Shown here piece after piece: positions 25,389-38,157 of a DNA stretch of 64,000 bases. This stretch comes from Mesorhabditis belari (taxonomy: Eukaryota > Nematoda > Chromadorea > Rhabditida > Rhabditidae), in NCBI GenBank assembly GCA_958450365.1, contig CAUEEP010000742.1, positions 5,821,501-5,885,500 on the forward strand. Direction: 5' to 3'. Positions within the stretch are counted from its first letter, which is position 1. Each line of letters starts with the position of its first letter. The translations under genes were made by a program, and so were the position numbers. Under the pieces are notes generated by a model. It did not search any database, had not been told where the DNA came from, and saw only the letters and a list, made by a program, of their open reading frames with translations.

Positions 25389-27431
25389 ATGATTAAAATA
25401 TTTATTTATTTACTAGTTTGCGGGAGTTTTTTGTTTTCTAAAGGAAATGCTGTAATGAAAAATGGAAAAAATAAAGAAAAAAAGATTCAAGATTGGGGAT
25501 TATCAATTCAAGAAGCCATTAGATTAGTTTGTGTTTGAAGATATAAAAAACTGTAAACTTTTAGTATTTGAGGATCGGTCTTGCATCAAGTTCACCCGAT
25601 ACTAGAAGATGTCAAGCTGTTTTAAAGTCATCAAGAAAACTTGATTATCAATTGAATTCAAGGTTAGAACATTCTAGAGTTTGCAAGCATTAATTTGCAA
25701 GCAGAAAAAAAGTCTTTTCATTTTCCTTTTATTTTTACTTTTTTAGATTTTTTACTAAATCGATAGAGAACCAGAATTTGATGAACGTCTTCTCTAATGA
25801 GTTCAGGATTATGGTAATCGATTTAAAAACAGTATTCTTTAATCTAAAATTGTTTGTGATCATTTTAAGATGGCGGTGTCAAACTTAGATCAACAAATTA
25901 TACTGTGGATCCCTGGATCAAAAGACTTTTCTGGATATATCCGGGAAAATTGGAAACTAATAAACGAACAGGTAATAATAAGTTGGTAAACCGTTAGACT
26001 TTACTTATGAAAAAAAAATGTCTATTTAGTTTCGTAGTAATTTATGGAAGGAATTCCAAAAAGACACCAACATCGGGGAATTTTGGTCGATAGCTTATCG
26101 GGATTTCTTTCACGAGTCAAATTTGAAGTTCGTTAGAAGACATCCAAAACATAATTGATATATTATTTAGGTCAATTATCGAAAAAAAGATCAAGAGTCA
26201 ACAAGAATATTGTAACTATAATTTGATGGTAAAAACCCTTGGAATACATTCAAGTCATTAAGCTTTCAACTCAATTTAGTTAGCGGGTCATTCAGTTGGA
26301 GGTGCAATGGCTGAATTGTTGGCTCTATTTATTGTCAAAGAGCGCCTTTGGCCAAAGAAACGCTTGAAATTATTCACTTTTGCTGCCCCAAGAGTTGGTG
26401 ATGAGGTAAACTTGTTACCCTTTTTAATTATTGTATTTTCTCCTCAAACGATCGGCTTTCCAAACCACGTTACCCTCGAAAACTACCGTAATCTTTCTTT
26501 TATATTTTTTATTCAAGAACTATGCTGCTATGCTCATCCATTTATTTCCATGGAAATATCGATATGTTTGGGAAGATGATCCATTAGTGGTTAAACATAT
26601 AAATGTTTTGTAAGATAATATGGCTTTAGAATATTCCCCCAAATGAGTGTTTCAACACTAAGCAAAGATCACAATTGAATGCAAATTGGGATTTGGAGAG
26701 AAAAGAGAAATGCTTCTTTCATTCTGGGGTGATTTTTATTGTGATCAGCAAACTATTTCCTTAAAATACTTTCAGAAAACACTTTTTGGCAAAGTCTTTA
26801 ATGGAATGGCGGATATTCTTAAGGTTTTATATGATGATTATGATGGGATTACACCAGGTTTCAATTGAAAAAGATAAAATCATCTAAAACTAAAGAAAAT
26901 TCAGGCCGAGAACCAAAATATGATGGATATAAAATAGAAGATCCTCAGTATTTTGAAAATTATTTGTGTAGGTTTTGAGGTCTTTTAGTGCATCTGGTTA
27001 GTAACTCTTGCAAACACACTTTGATTATCCTTTTAGGCTGTGAAAGTGATAGTGAATGTGGACGGGGTAGGATTTGTGAGGATAATGAATGTCGATCGTC
27101 GAATATTTATGCGTGGAACATAACAGGAGACACTCCAATTCGGACAACAACCTCGACAAAATCTTCAATAATTCCACCAACGATCACAACCACCACTCAA
27201 ATTGGAGACACTTCATCAACATCAACTACTGTACCTATAACGACAGCCCATGAAAGCCATAAATGCATTCTGAATGATATTCTTGATCAACCAGCTGGCG
27301 GTTCAAATTCAGTCGATGAACAAAGGGCTCTCTATCTCTTATTGAACTTCAGTTCTCCAGATTTTGAAAAAGATTACAATACTTACAATGATTTTTATAT
27401 GGACATCCTTAATAAAACAGTTGAAAAATGA
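25389..27431 (+). CDS. Secreted class 3 (fungal-type) lipase with cysteine-rich tail
   Basis: Predicted extracellular lipid esterase of the lipase_3 alpha/beta-hydrolase family. The first exon gives a signal peptide (MIKIFIYLLVCGSFLFSKG), then IQDWGLSIQEAIRL and YLRIGLASSSPDTRRCQ, a start typical of nematode lipase_3 proteins. The nucleophile elbow LAGHSVGGAMAEL carries GHSVG (GxSxG). FTFAAPRVGDE and YVWEDDPLV follow, the latter a candidate region for the catalytic Asp. A catalytic His is not clearly identified because the exon junction near 26600-26690 is unresolved. The tail has CESDSECGRGRICEDNECR, an EB-like cysteine module, then a Thr/Ser-rich linker and a C-terminal segment ending NKTVEK. 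About ten exons; first-half junctions are phase-consistent. TGA at 27429-27431. Confidence 0.85.
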
Positions 27432-30389
27432 ATGATAGTAAAACTAGGGCATTTTTTCTTGACAAACAACACATTTGTTGCTTCAACCCAAAAAATCCTT
27501 TTAATTTTTTTCTTTTCTTTTTAAAAGCCTAAAAAACACGAATTCAACACAATGTGGGTAGAAGTAAATATTTGATAGAAAAGTTCAACAGTTGGAACAC
27601 TCGTTGGATGGAAACTTTTGAAGACTGAAATGAACTGATCTTTCCAATGAAGCTAACAAGAATCAAAAGAAATCCACAAAGAAATCTTCTCCGAAAGGCC
27701 CGAATTGCTTTCTGCTTTTTTTCTATGTTTGCGAAACCCTCTTTTTTAGCTCTTTGATGCATTTTTAGATGGAAGATTTGGATGGGATCCTCTTCACTTT
27801 TTGCCCTTTTTTTTGACTTCACCCCATTTTTCTTCTCAGCTTTCAATTCACACCTTTTCACGTGATGCCCACTTCTTAAAAAAGGAAGTTTTTGATTTCA
27901 AGAGTTATTAGAACCGTAAAATAAAAATAAATTTGCTAACGAGTTTCTGAAAGTTGAGAAGGAGGTAGGGCAAGTGGGTATTCATTCCTCTTCTTCTCGG
28001 CTTTCTGCTACGTATCCATTTACTTTAAAAAAATCAAAGAGATATCCATATCTTTCTCCAGATTTAAATATCTATGCATGGCAAATAAAAGTTACAATAA
28101 ATGTTTTTAAAAGTGCACCAAATTGTCGATCAAAACTTAGAACTGAAAAGATCAAAAATCTAGACTGCAGGTAGCTCCATCCAAAAATAAAAATGAATAA
28201 TATCATAAATTTTTGCTAGACCCTTGAAGATGAATCTGATTTGATTGGACAAGAGGAATTTCTGGCTTAAAGCCGAGAAACAGCGGAACTTTATGACTCA
28301 ATTTTGTTAACAACTGTAGAAATTAAAACTTCGAGAGCATGGAAACTCGTTCAGACATTTCAGACGAGAGTAAGTATTTTAAGTAAAACAAATAGTGTTT
28401 TTATGGTGCTGGGAAAACTAAAGAAAAAGAAAGGCCTCAAGAGACCAATTCGAATGGAAAGTGAGGAGTGAGAAGCAAGAAGTGAGGATGGAGGAGGATT
28501 GGGAGATGAGCTTTGAGCTGGAAAAGGAAGATCTTTGAGAATTTGAGGATATGACAAAAAGAGGAAAAGAAAATAAGAGAAGAACTCTATTCAGGAAAGA
28601 TTTACTCTTTGTTTTCCTACTGGGTTTTCGGAAAGAAAAAAAGCTCTTGTTTTGGTGTTGATTTCAGGGGGATTTTCGGGGTGTTCTTTGATGGGATCAC
28701 TACTTTAAAAGAAGATTGAAACTTTGAAAGTAAAATTTCTAAACGTAAAGTTCAAAAAAGAACTTGTTTTGGCGTGAATATTCTTTAAAAGCCAAGTGCT
28801 GAAGTATTTTGTGATGTTTGATCAGGCTGAACAAAGTAAGAAGTGATTGAGGATATGGAATCGTTCTGAACCTTGTTATCTTGTTTTGGATTTATACATA
28901 GAGCTGTAACTTCTGAAATGCTTATAAAGATCAAGAAAAACAACATGAACACCAAATTCACTAATTCAATCTACCTTTCCTTCTATTCAGTAAGTCATAA
29001 AGTTGTTTTTGACTTTGCTCCGTTTTATGTCTTGAATAAAGCCTTTTACTACACCAGATCACGCTTGTTTGTGGAATTCATTGAGTTTTTTTATGTTCAA
29101 GTAACCCGGAAGAAGAAAAAGCATTTGATTGTTCAATAGGACATAAAAAGCAGCTGATACAGACTTCCAATGAAAATTAATACTACAACTAAAATTTTCA
29201 ATTGATTTGAAAGCCTAATTTAGAGTTAGCTCTATCCAAAAATAGCTGCAGACGTCAAAACTGGGGGTGGGTTGATTACTGAGTCCCGAAACATTGAAAG
29301 GGAAGAATTTTAAGGGATTTCCCAATTGGAGAGACTCTTGTTCATTGCAGATTCTGCACAATTAGGGCACTGGAAATAGCGAAGCAATGGAAAAGAGTCG
29401 AAGATCAATGGTTTCAAGTTTTGAAATTACAAAGATTCGTAAATTTACAACATTTTCATCAATTTCTTCAACTTATGGCCTTTCGCGTCATGGAAAGCAC
29501 ACATGGGACCGTTAAAGTATCATACTAAACTTATTTTGCTTTAATTTTTCGAAATCATTAGCCTTTTCTGGAATTTCATTATACTGACACTGCACCGGCA
29601 GATTTCCAATAGAAGTGGGGTCATTGTGGAAAGCTGATGAAAAGAGAGCAAACCTAAAGAGAAAAAAACACACCCCACCCGAGTGTCGTTCGATTTTTCT
29701 GTGGCCAAGTTAGACCAAAGAAACAGAGCAAAAGTCGAAAAAGAACACGAGAAAAGAGCATGAAAAGCATGACGCCTTACCTCCCCCCTTTCCCATTCAG
29801 CCTATCACTTAATTGTTCCCTATTTTATGGCTTTTCATGACTTCTGAAAATGAACTATTTTAATCGGAAATTATGGGATCACTTTGATGCAATTCTCTAG
29901 AAATTCTAATCAAAATTCTTTGCTATCGATTCGCTAGAACTGTTTGACTAACTTCATTGAATATTTTAATCCGTCCAAACTCCTGAAAATGAGGAATCCA
30001 AAGGAAAAACTGCTGAATGAGAATGAGGTAAGTTTTTTAAAAAATTTTGTAAGCAAAAGTAAATTAGACTTTTTAGCTTAAAGAGATAAACAGCTTTTTA
30101 TGGTTTAAATAAATTTGAGAGCACAAATAATGTTTACATTTTTAAACTAAAAAAAGATATTTTAAAATCTCTCTTTTCTAATAAATCAATTTGAAGACAA
30201 TCGATCCATCATTTATCATGATAACGAAAAATATTGATATAAAAACGATCAACGAGCAAAAGGAACATTACTTGCACTTTTCGTTTATCAAAGAGAAAAA
30301 TTTGATACATATTCTACGAATTTTGATTAGATCCTGTTTTTTTTTTAAAGAATGGATATCTTTTAACGAGAATTTATAACTCTGATATG
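27432..30389. other. Intergenic region, no supported gene
   Basis: About 3 kb. A minus-strand frame at 27544-27861 (Lys-rich, then one hydrophobic stretch) and others here have no splice-linked continuation or known motif. No tRNA-like B box or inverted repeat was identified. Confidence 0.4.
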
Positions 30390-30746
30390 TATATGTTGTG
30401 TTCGATTTAGATTTCCGTCCGATTTAGATTCAATCTAAATCGGACGTTCGATTTAGATTGAACTTATCGCGGACGTCCGATTTAGATTAAAGTCTATATC
30501 GGACGTCCGATATAGACTGTAATCAATAAAAAACGTCTTAAAAAATGGGTTTTTTGCAATTTCGGCTTTCAAAGAAATTTATTGTCTTTTTGAGATTTTT
30601 TTTTCTTGTTTTCCTTTTAAATGCTTACTATTATCCTATTAAAGTTAAAAACTACAGAAAACGCTTAAGAACATATATTAAGCATATTTATATTATTGTT
30701 CAATCTACATAAGATTTAGATTGAATCTAAATCGGACACAACATAT
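30390..30746. mobile_element. TIR element built from repeated CGATTTAGATT units
   Basis: The left end (tatgttgtgttcgatttagatt, from about 30392) is matched by the reverse complement of the right end (gatttagattgaatctaaatc through cacaacatata, to about 30746). The left 130 bp contains several direct and inverted copies of tccgatttagatt and the diverged tccgatatagact, separated by cggacgt. The core near 30540-30700 is AT-rich without coding signal. It looks like a foldback or satellite-like MITE; superfamily unknown. Confidence 0.75.
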
Positions 30747-31232
30747 ATAAATAATCAAAATCTCGAGATGAAAGTCACGTTTCACACTCATTTTCACAAA
30801 TCCTTTTCGAAACATTGTCTCCACTTTGATCATTTTTGCATCATTTTCCCGCTCGATTCTTTCTTTTTCTTGACCCGTTTTGGTCACTCTTCCCTCAAAA
30901 TTTACATATTTTCTGTGCTTTTTCTGCTTGGTGATAGAAATTGGGGTTGATCTCAAACAAAAAACGCCTCTATTTTCGAAACAGTTTTTGCTATAAAATG
31001 GATAAATTCTGTGCATTTTATGGAAAAGTTACCGCAATTTTTACTTTAGATTCATGATTTGTCCATTGGTCCGTAATTTTTAAGATCTTCTTAACAACTT
31101 TCAAAATTCAGAATTGAAAGATTTTTAGTTTCGGAAATCCTTCCATAGCATCCCTTTTGGTTTTTCCAAATTAAAAACTAGATAAATTATGCAAAGAACT
31201 CACCTGAATGATCAAATTTAACGAATTTTCAG
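30747..31232. other. Upstream region of the SLC22-like transporter
   Basis: No exon supported. The sequence gaattttcag immediately before the transporter ATG at 31233 matches a nematode 3' splice acceptor and could be a spliced-leader trans-splice site; an unseen upstream exon is the alternative. Confidence 0.45.
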
Positions 31233-33811
31233 ATGGCACCCACAAAAATCGACGATTTCCTCCGTTTGGGTCGTTATTCTTTGTTGATATGCATCGCTTG
31301 TGAGGTTTGGCGATCAAAAAAATAAAACCGATAGAATTTCCTTTTATTTAGTTGGTTGTGCTGATGCAAGCTGGGAATTTATTGTTCATGGTATTCGGAG
31401 GTTTGTTTAAATAGGAAAAAAGAACTACACTACACTCTTTTGTTCAACTAGCATTCCCTTACAATCCATCCATTTCAGGCGCCCCACCAAAACTGATCGC
31501 TTGTCAAAATGACTCAAGTGTGATTGATCTTCCCGAAGGAATTCTTTGTGAAATGTATCATAATGGGACTTGTGATCCTCGATTGGAATATTCATTCAAT
31601 TCAGTAAATGTTGAGGTGAGTGTGAGAAACAAAGAAATCGTTCTCATATTTTACTTTCTATTGCAATTTCCAAGCCCTTCTTTTAGTTTAACTACATTTG
31701 TGGTGACTCTTCATCAATCAAAGACAGTACATCAATACAAATGATCGGTTATGTGATTGGGACATTAATTTTTGGACAAATATCGGATCATTTCGGAAGA
31801 AAATTGGTAGATCTAAATGGTTTCGACTGTGTGAACATCAATTTAAGCCAATGCTGATCACGGTTTTATTAACGGGAATCTTCGGTTTTGCCTCTTCATT
31901 TGCCCACAATCTCTACACATTTACCGCACTTCGTTTCCTGGCTATTTTCTTCAATACGGGACATGTTGTGTGAGTTTACAATAAACTTTGTTTTCAAAAG
32001 AACAAACTCTTTACATCATTCCGTTTCTTTTTCAGAATCGTCGTTGTATTCATGTGTGAAACACTTCCAATGAGACATCGTATGTGGCTGAATTTTCTCA
32101 TCAATTGGTCACCAAATATCCTCTTGGTTACATGTTTTGCGTTCATTTTGGGTGATTGGAGAAAACTTTCTATTCTCATCAATCTGTTGGCAATTCCAAT
32201 TTGTATTTTGTTATTGTGAGTCCTAAAAACTTTCTATTATTAGATTTGTGAGCTGTTTTGGGATTTTTTTGGACTAAAAAACATTTTTTCAGTTTCTCGG
32301 AAGAATCTGTTTATTGGCTGGTGAGAAAAGGAAAAATTGAGGAGGCTTTGGAAACGATCGAAAAAATGGGGAAAATTGATGGGAAAACAATGGATCTTGA
32401 TGGAGCAAAGAAGATATTTGAAGAAGAAAGACAACAGGCACAGGTTCGAATTGAAGAAGTTATGGGAATTCGAGTGATTAATAGAAGAAAACTCTTACAA
32501 TATTTTATTGAATTAATCTTCCAGAAAACGGCATCGAGACGTTATTTCTTCCATCATCTTTTCTATTCATGGACACTTGTTTCCTACTCGATAACGATGT
32601 TCGCTAGCTAGTGAGTTTAAAAAATATAAAAAATAAAATTGATGGGTTCATCCCTGCTCATCCAATATGACAGATTGTAGTATGTGTGTTGGTATCTTCA
32701 ACTACGGTATTATGTTCAATCTGGAAACTCTCTCTGGCAGTCTTTACAATAATATGATTACTGTGGCCTCACTTCGAATGATTCTCAATTTGTCCTCGGC
32801 GGCTGCTGATTTCAAATTGAAATGGTTGGGGAGATTGGTAAGTGCATTTTGAGATTTAGGATTGTTAAAGTCTTCGAACTCAAAATCTTTTCAGACAGCT
32901 CATTACATTTTTGGTGGATATGCGACGTGTGCCGTCCTGGGAATCATTGTCATTCAATATTTCGGTAAAGAGATTTGAAGTTTTGATTTGAAGTAAAGAG
33001 CAAGTACTTACTAAATACACTACTGGACAATGAAATATCATATTTGAAAAACGATCGTCACTTTCGTGCGTCTGTAACTCCCCTTGTCTTTGAGTTTAAA
33101 CTATTAGTGTTATACATTTTCTGAAAGCTCTTTTCAAGGGCTACACAATGGTAATATTAATATTTAGAAATACGGTAAAGACAAGGGAGTTACAGACGCG
33201 CGAAAGTGACGATCTTTTTTCAAATATGATATTTCATTGTCCAGTAGTGTATATTGAACCCTTTTAACTGCAATCAAATTCTCTTTTTAGGTCTTGAACT
33301 GACATACTCGCTTCTTGTTCGATGGTTGGTCATCTCAGCCTCATCGATGGCTTCTCAGGTATATTGCTTGAGGAAATAAACTAAATTAATGTCAAATATT
33401 TTTATTTTAGATATTTTTGACAAATCAAGTTACTTGTTCTGAAATCTATCCAACTCCAATCAGAAATATCGCCTATGCAATGACCCAATTAAGTGGAAGC
33501 ACCGGGTCAATTCTTGGAGCTCAATTGTTCAAATTGGTGAGTTTTGGATTATTATTTATGATCGCTCCTGAAAACTATAGTAGTTCAAGTCAAGTTTAAC
33601 CAATGAACTTTAGAGTGAACTCTCCATTCAACTTCCCTATCTTTGTATGACTGTTTTAATCATTTTTGAATCTTCACTTTTCCACTTTTTCATTCCCGAA
33701 TCAAAAGGGAAACCTTTGGCCGAAAAAATGCCATCAAGTGATCAATGTTTATGGAAATCATATGAAGAAAAGAAGAAAACGACACAAAAGATAGCAATTG
33801 AGGAAGCATAA
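31233..33811 (+). CDS. SLC22-like organic ion transporter (major facilitator superfamily)
   Basis: Multi-pass plasma-membrane carrier of the SLC22 type, which moves small organic ions; substrate unknown. Exon 1 (31233-31304) gives MAPTKIDDFLRLGRYSLLIC. An extracellular loop with CEMYHNGTCDPRLEYSFNS and FNYICGDSSSIKDS follows. Next are IGYVIGTLIFGQISDHFGRK, carrying the MFS loop signature, and FSEESVYWLVRKGKIEEALE, in the position of the family PESPRWL segment. C-terminal helices follow, with CSEIYPTPIRNIAYAMTQLS and FHFFIPESKGKPLAE. It ends with a basic cytosolic tail, IAIEEA, and a TAA at 33809-33811. An aataaa lies at 33837. One intron (between about 32964 and 33290) carries a MITE. The gene is tail-to-tail with the P450 at 33943, 131 bp apart. 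Confidence 0.85.
33018..33249. mobile_element. Palindromic MITE in a transporter intron, TA target site
   Basis: CACTACTGGACAATGAAATA at 33018 is mirrored by the reverse complement at 33230-33249. Arms of about 75 bp are almost perfect and include tcactttcg...gtctgtaactccc. TA flanks both ends. The 232-bp element has no coding capacity. TA duplication suggests the Tc1/mariner group. High arm identity suggests recent insertion or folding-driven conversion. Confidence 0.9.
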
Positions 33812-33942
33812 TCAATTATGTACAGAGTTTAGCCTCAATAAATATTTCAATTGTATAAAATTTATTGTTACCATAAAAATACAGTGACCCTGCAAACATA
33901 AACATACAAAAACCCGTATTGTTATCAGAATTCCAAAATAAT

Positions 33943-36864
33943 TCAGCTTTTCACTTGTTTTCTTCTCTGAACGTTGAAAACGAACCCCATACTTGGTTTC
34001 AAAATCAATTCCGGCAAGAACCGATTTGATGGTTCGGGATTCATTGTGATGAATTTGAAACGACGCAAAAGAGTCGCCATCAATGATTTCTCTTCGGCTA
34101 ACGCGAATTTTTGTCCTGAATCAAACACTCATCGAATTCCTTCATTCTTATTATTAGGAAATAATTCTTTTCAAGTAAATTTACTCGCTGTCTACTAAAA
34201 GAAAGTTTAAGATGTTTCTCTCATTGAACTAACCAACGCAATTCCTTGGTCCAGCCGAAAATGGAATGAATGAATAGGGGTCACGTTGAGAGATCTGCTC
34301 TTGACTGAAATGTTCTGGGTAGAACATGTCCGGATGTTTGAAATGCTGAAAAAGGTATTTTAGCGACATCAACGTCAACGTCAACGTCATGTCAACCTCA
34401 TGCTTCGTTGTCAATATATCACAAAAGCTTATTTTAGAAGTAAAAATCACCCTTGGATCTCGAGCTGCCGCCATCGGACTCATGAAAACCGTGCAGCCTT
34501 CCGGAATTGTGTAATGAGCTAAATTTAAGCTTTGCAAATTATTGTTTAAGCTCAAACCAATTTTCAAATCATGATCAAGAGTTCTTCCGAATAAAGGAAC
34601 TGGTGGAGTCAATCGTAATGCCTCTTTCAAACACATCTCCAAATAGGGAAGACTTTTCAGATCTTCAGCAATGATCGCACGATCCGAATCACCTCAAAAT
34701 ATTTGATTTTTCTTTCTTTTCTTTATTTGTACCAAAGAATTCATCAATTTCATCATGACATTTCTTCTGAATGTCCAATTCTTGACCCAACCACCAAAGT
34801 GCCCAACCAATTCCCGATGAGGTTGTATCATGACCTTAAATGGAAAAAATGATATACGTGAGTTATTTCTGAGTAATTTAACACATTCAACGTGGCTTAT
34901 GAAGATATTTTCAGCAAGATTTACCTTCAAACATGAATGTATCGACTTCAGCCCGAATGTCCTCATCAGACAAATTGTGAGTTGTTTGCATTCCGATCAT
35001 CAAATCCAAAAATGAAAGTTTGTGTTTCCTAAAATGTGTCATTAATATCAAAAATTATTCTTTTTTTATTAACCGTATCTCTTCAGGACTCATCGATTGC
35101 ATCTCTCCAAGTAATCCTTTCCCCTCCAAAACACCTCGTCTTTGCAGAATCACCTTAAATGTTGCATACTTGTAAGAAAACTTTAATCAGATCAATTTTC
35201 ATCCACACATACCTTTCTCGTAAAATCACTTGACAGTTTCACATATCGATCAAATTCGAATCCCATTCCTGTGAGATACCAAATCGGTTGGAACCACAAC
35301 CAGGGAAATCTAAAAAAGGTATGATTCCGGTTAGTTGTTTCTTCTTATTAGATTTAACCTTTCATGATCCCAGATTAATTGACTCAAACGATTCACTGCT
35401 TGAACGTAATCGACATTTTTGCCCGTTTGTGAGTTGATTCGTGTACCCATTGCCGTTTCTAAATTGGACACTTTATCTATGATATGAAGAGAATATTATG
35501 TTTTATTCTTGGATTTTCTTTTCTCACCCACCACAAATAATATCCAAAGCACATCTTTTCACATATGGAAGCAAATCAACTGTTTGATCAGTGTCCGCAA
35601 ATTTGTCAACCAAATCAGCTAAAATCTGAAAAGAAACAAAGTTTTTCTTGCAAAAAAAAGCAAAACATTTTCATACATTTGCTTGAGCAAAGAAAATCTC
35701 GTAGAATCCTTGTAAAATATTGAAATGAAATGTCGGAGTGATCATCTTTCTTCTTGCATACCATTTCTTTCCAGTGCTAAAGCCAATAATGCTAGGTGAT
35801 TTTGTTACGAATCTGAAAAGTCGACTGCCATATTTCACCTAATCAACAATCCTTCTCCAATCCATTGCTTTACAATATTGTACTGTGAAGGCTTTGTAAT
35901 CAATGTGTTACTTTCAAGAACTGGCTAAATAAGTAAATGATTCGATTTCCACTTCTTTAAACCTTTGCCGCATCACATGAAGCTAGGAAAACCATCGGAA
36001 CAGGACCAACCCATACCTGGAATTTAATTGCTACACTCAAACCATTCTTTAAGCACACATCTACAACTACTTGAGCTTTTTCTCTACATATACAATCTAT
36101 TTTCATGCTCTAAAACTACCCTGAAAAGATGATTGAATGGATAGGCTGTAAACAGTCCACACAAGGTTTATATCTATCTATATTCCATCTATTCCTTCTA
36201 CTGCCTATAGCTATCCCCTTCTTCGTTTTCTACGCTTTCTACTTTTTTCAAAACCTTCATCACTCCATGATCTCTCAACGGATTTTCCGTATTGTTGAAT
36301 ATTTCCCTTCCCCATCCTTCAATTTGACGAGAGAACTCTAAAATCTCTTGTTTTATTCATTTTTCTACCTTCATCACTCCAGTCGTTGGCTGGACTTTCA
36401 CCATATATTCACGAGCCCATCGATCCAACTGATACGTAAATTCTAAGTCAAAACTTGTATATAGGTATAGTTGAACCTTTTAATTATTCTGATAGACTTC
36501 AGAAGTTCTGACCATTTTCAGAAAAAAACTAGCGATAGGGCATCACGTTCTGCAAGTACTGGTTTCGGACACAGTGATAAGCCTTTTTTGTCAGCTGTCA
36601 ACAAAGGAAAATATAAGAAGTTTTGCCAGAAAAATTTTAAAACTTAATAGTCCAAATGTGAAGTCTTGAAAAAATTTGTTTACCTTCATTATCCCATTTA
36701 AATAAATGAGCCGATCCAAGCAAAGGAATAGTTGGAGGACCGGGAATCTCATCCAAAAATTGCACTGCTCTTGTTCTCATTATCCAGAATTTGCGCACTT
36801 TCACCCAATTCTTCAGCAAAATAAACCCAATCCCACCCAATAAAAGAAGTAATACACTGAGCAT
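33943..36864 (-). CDS. CYP4-like cytochrome P450, copy A
   Basis: Membrane-anchored endoplasmic reticulum monooxygenase of the CYP4 clan, the group that includes nematode CYP29/31/32; subfamily not assigned. Exon 1 gives the anchor [19 protein letters not shown] and the proline hinge [20 protein letters not shown]. Later exons carry [24 protein letters not shown], the I-helix FMFEGHDTTSS, the K-helix ExxR in [20 protein letters not shown], and the heme loop [13 protein letters not shown] with the axial Cys. [20 protein letters not shown] and [13 protein letters not shown] follow to the stop at 33943. All key P450 residues are present, so it appears intact. Paralogous to the P450 at 40350, in the opposite orientation. 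An AACGTC triplet repeat lies in the intron at 34366-34392. Confidence 0.9.
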
Positions 36865-37649
36865 TTTCTAAATAATACGATTAAAAGGAAGTCAAATCTA
36901 TCTCAATTGAATTCGAATTTATAATTGCAAGCCAGTCACAGATCCCATCTTGTTGATAAGCCGTTAGTAAGAAAAAAGAAACAAAAAAATGTGTTTTGAA
37001 TGCATGATCTGTTGAGGAAAACATAAACGAACAACCAATAACTAAAAAAATGTTTTTAAAGTTGTCAGTGATTTTCAAATGAGCTGGACATCTGAATATT
37101 TTCCGGACATGAGGTGTTTATTGTTAGAAATCCAGTTAGGTAGTCTATAATCAGATGCTCATGCCAATACTAGATAATTGCAAGATTGTTTTGGTATAGA
37201 ACTTTTGGTTTGATTTAGTTATCTAAAGTCTAAAGACTAAAAATGGAAAGAAATGATAGAAGGTTTTTTGTAAATATTGTGGAAAACACGTTGGAGGGGA
37301 CTAATGAAGGAAAAGGGGCACTTTCCCTCCCAAAACGGTCATGAGTCTCTCTTCATGTAAAAGCTTATCAAGGAAAGATTTCACCCCGTTTACTCTCATA
37401 TTTCAATCAGCTGCCCCTATTCAAAAAGGAAATGAGAATTCACTGAAAGAAAAAAGAGGAATTTTGCCCAGACTGCACATTGCAGTGGACAAAAAATTGT
37501 TGAGAGATCAGTAGACATTTCTCAGAAATAGATTGGGGGAAATCTAAAAGATACGATTCAAAAATCTTAGATCTCTTAAAATAAATGTAAAAGCGTTTTT
37601 GCAGATTTAAGACTTTCCGAGATCTTAACTGTACAAGCTTAACACATAA
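36865..37649. other. Upstream region of P450 copy A
   Basis: Spacer before the divergent secreted gene. No exon supported. It presumably holds the promoter of the minus-strand P450. Confidence 0.45.
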
Positions 37650-37855
37650 TACCGTATTTTCTCTAATAGTAGTGCACCCCGGCGAGCCGAGTTGATGACG
37701 ATTTTAAAGTTTCCAAGTTTGCCCACAAGCCCAACACTCAAATCCCCCACAGCTACATTTTCCGACCCACATCGATAGGTTCTGATAAGCGGTTCTCGAG
37801 ATTTCGAGCAATTTAGACGAGGCTCAGGGTGCACTACTATTAGAGAAAATACGGT
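37650..37855. mobile_element. Short TIR element with 28-bp near-perfect ends
   Basis: The left end tACCGTATTTTCTCTAATAG and on to tagtgcacccc at 37681 is matched by the reverse complement of ggtgcactactattagagaa to cggta at 37855. A TA flanks each end. The 206-bp element is relatively GC-rich inside and has no coding capacity. It lies upstream of P450 copy A. Confidence 0.85.
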
Positions 37856-38157
37856 ATTTACAGTTGAAAAGAAGGAAAGAATGAGTTCCGAGGTTGGTTT
37901 GTTCATAAGTTTACGATTCTTTTTTATTTCGTTTTGTATTACAAAACCATTTTTACTTCTATTTTTTCTATTTAAGATTCTAACTCAAGGAATCTTCATT
38001 GAATGTCTGACTGAAGATTTCTCTTTTTTACTCGTTGAGTCAATCCAGTATTCAAGTAATTGGTGGGTGGTTTTGTTGTAGTTCCAAGCCAGCCGATTCC
38101 TCAAAGTCTTTGGCATATTTGTGTCAGAAAATCCTGTCTCTCAATAGTTTCCCAATA
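37856..38157. other. Spacer upstream of the orphan secreted gene
   Basis: A hydrophobic frame begins at 37881 but does not connect in phase to the downstream exon. It is not called. Probably promoter or 5' leader. Confidence 0.35.

Noticed and set aside
27544..27861. 105-codon minus-strand Lys-rich frame
   Set aside because: Low-complexity, no partner exons or conserved motif; probably spacer DNA.
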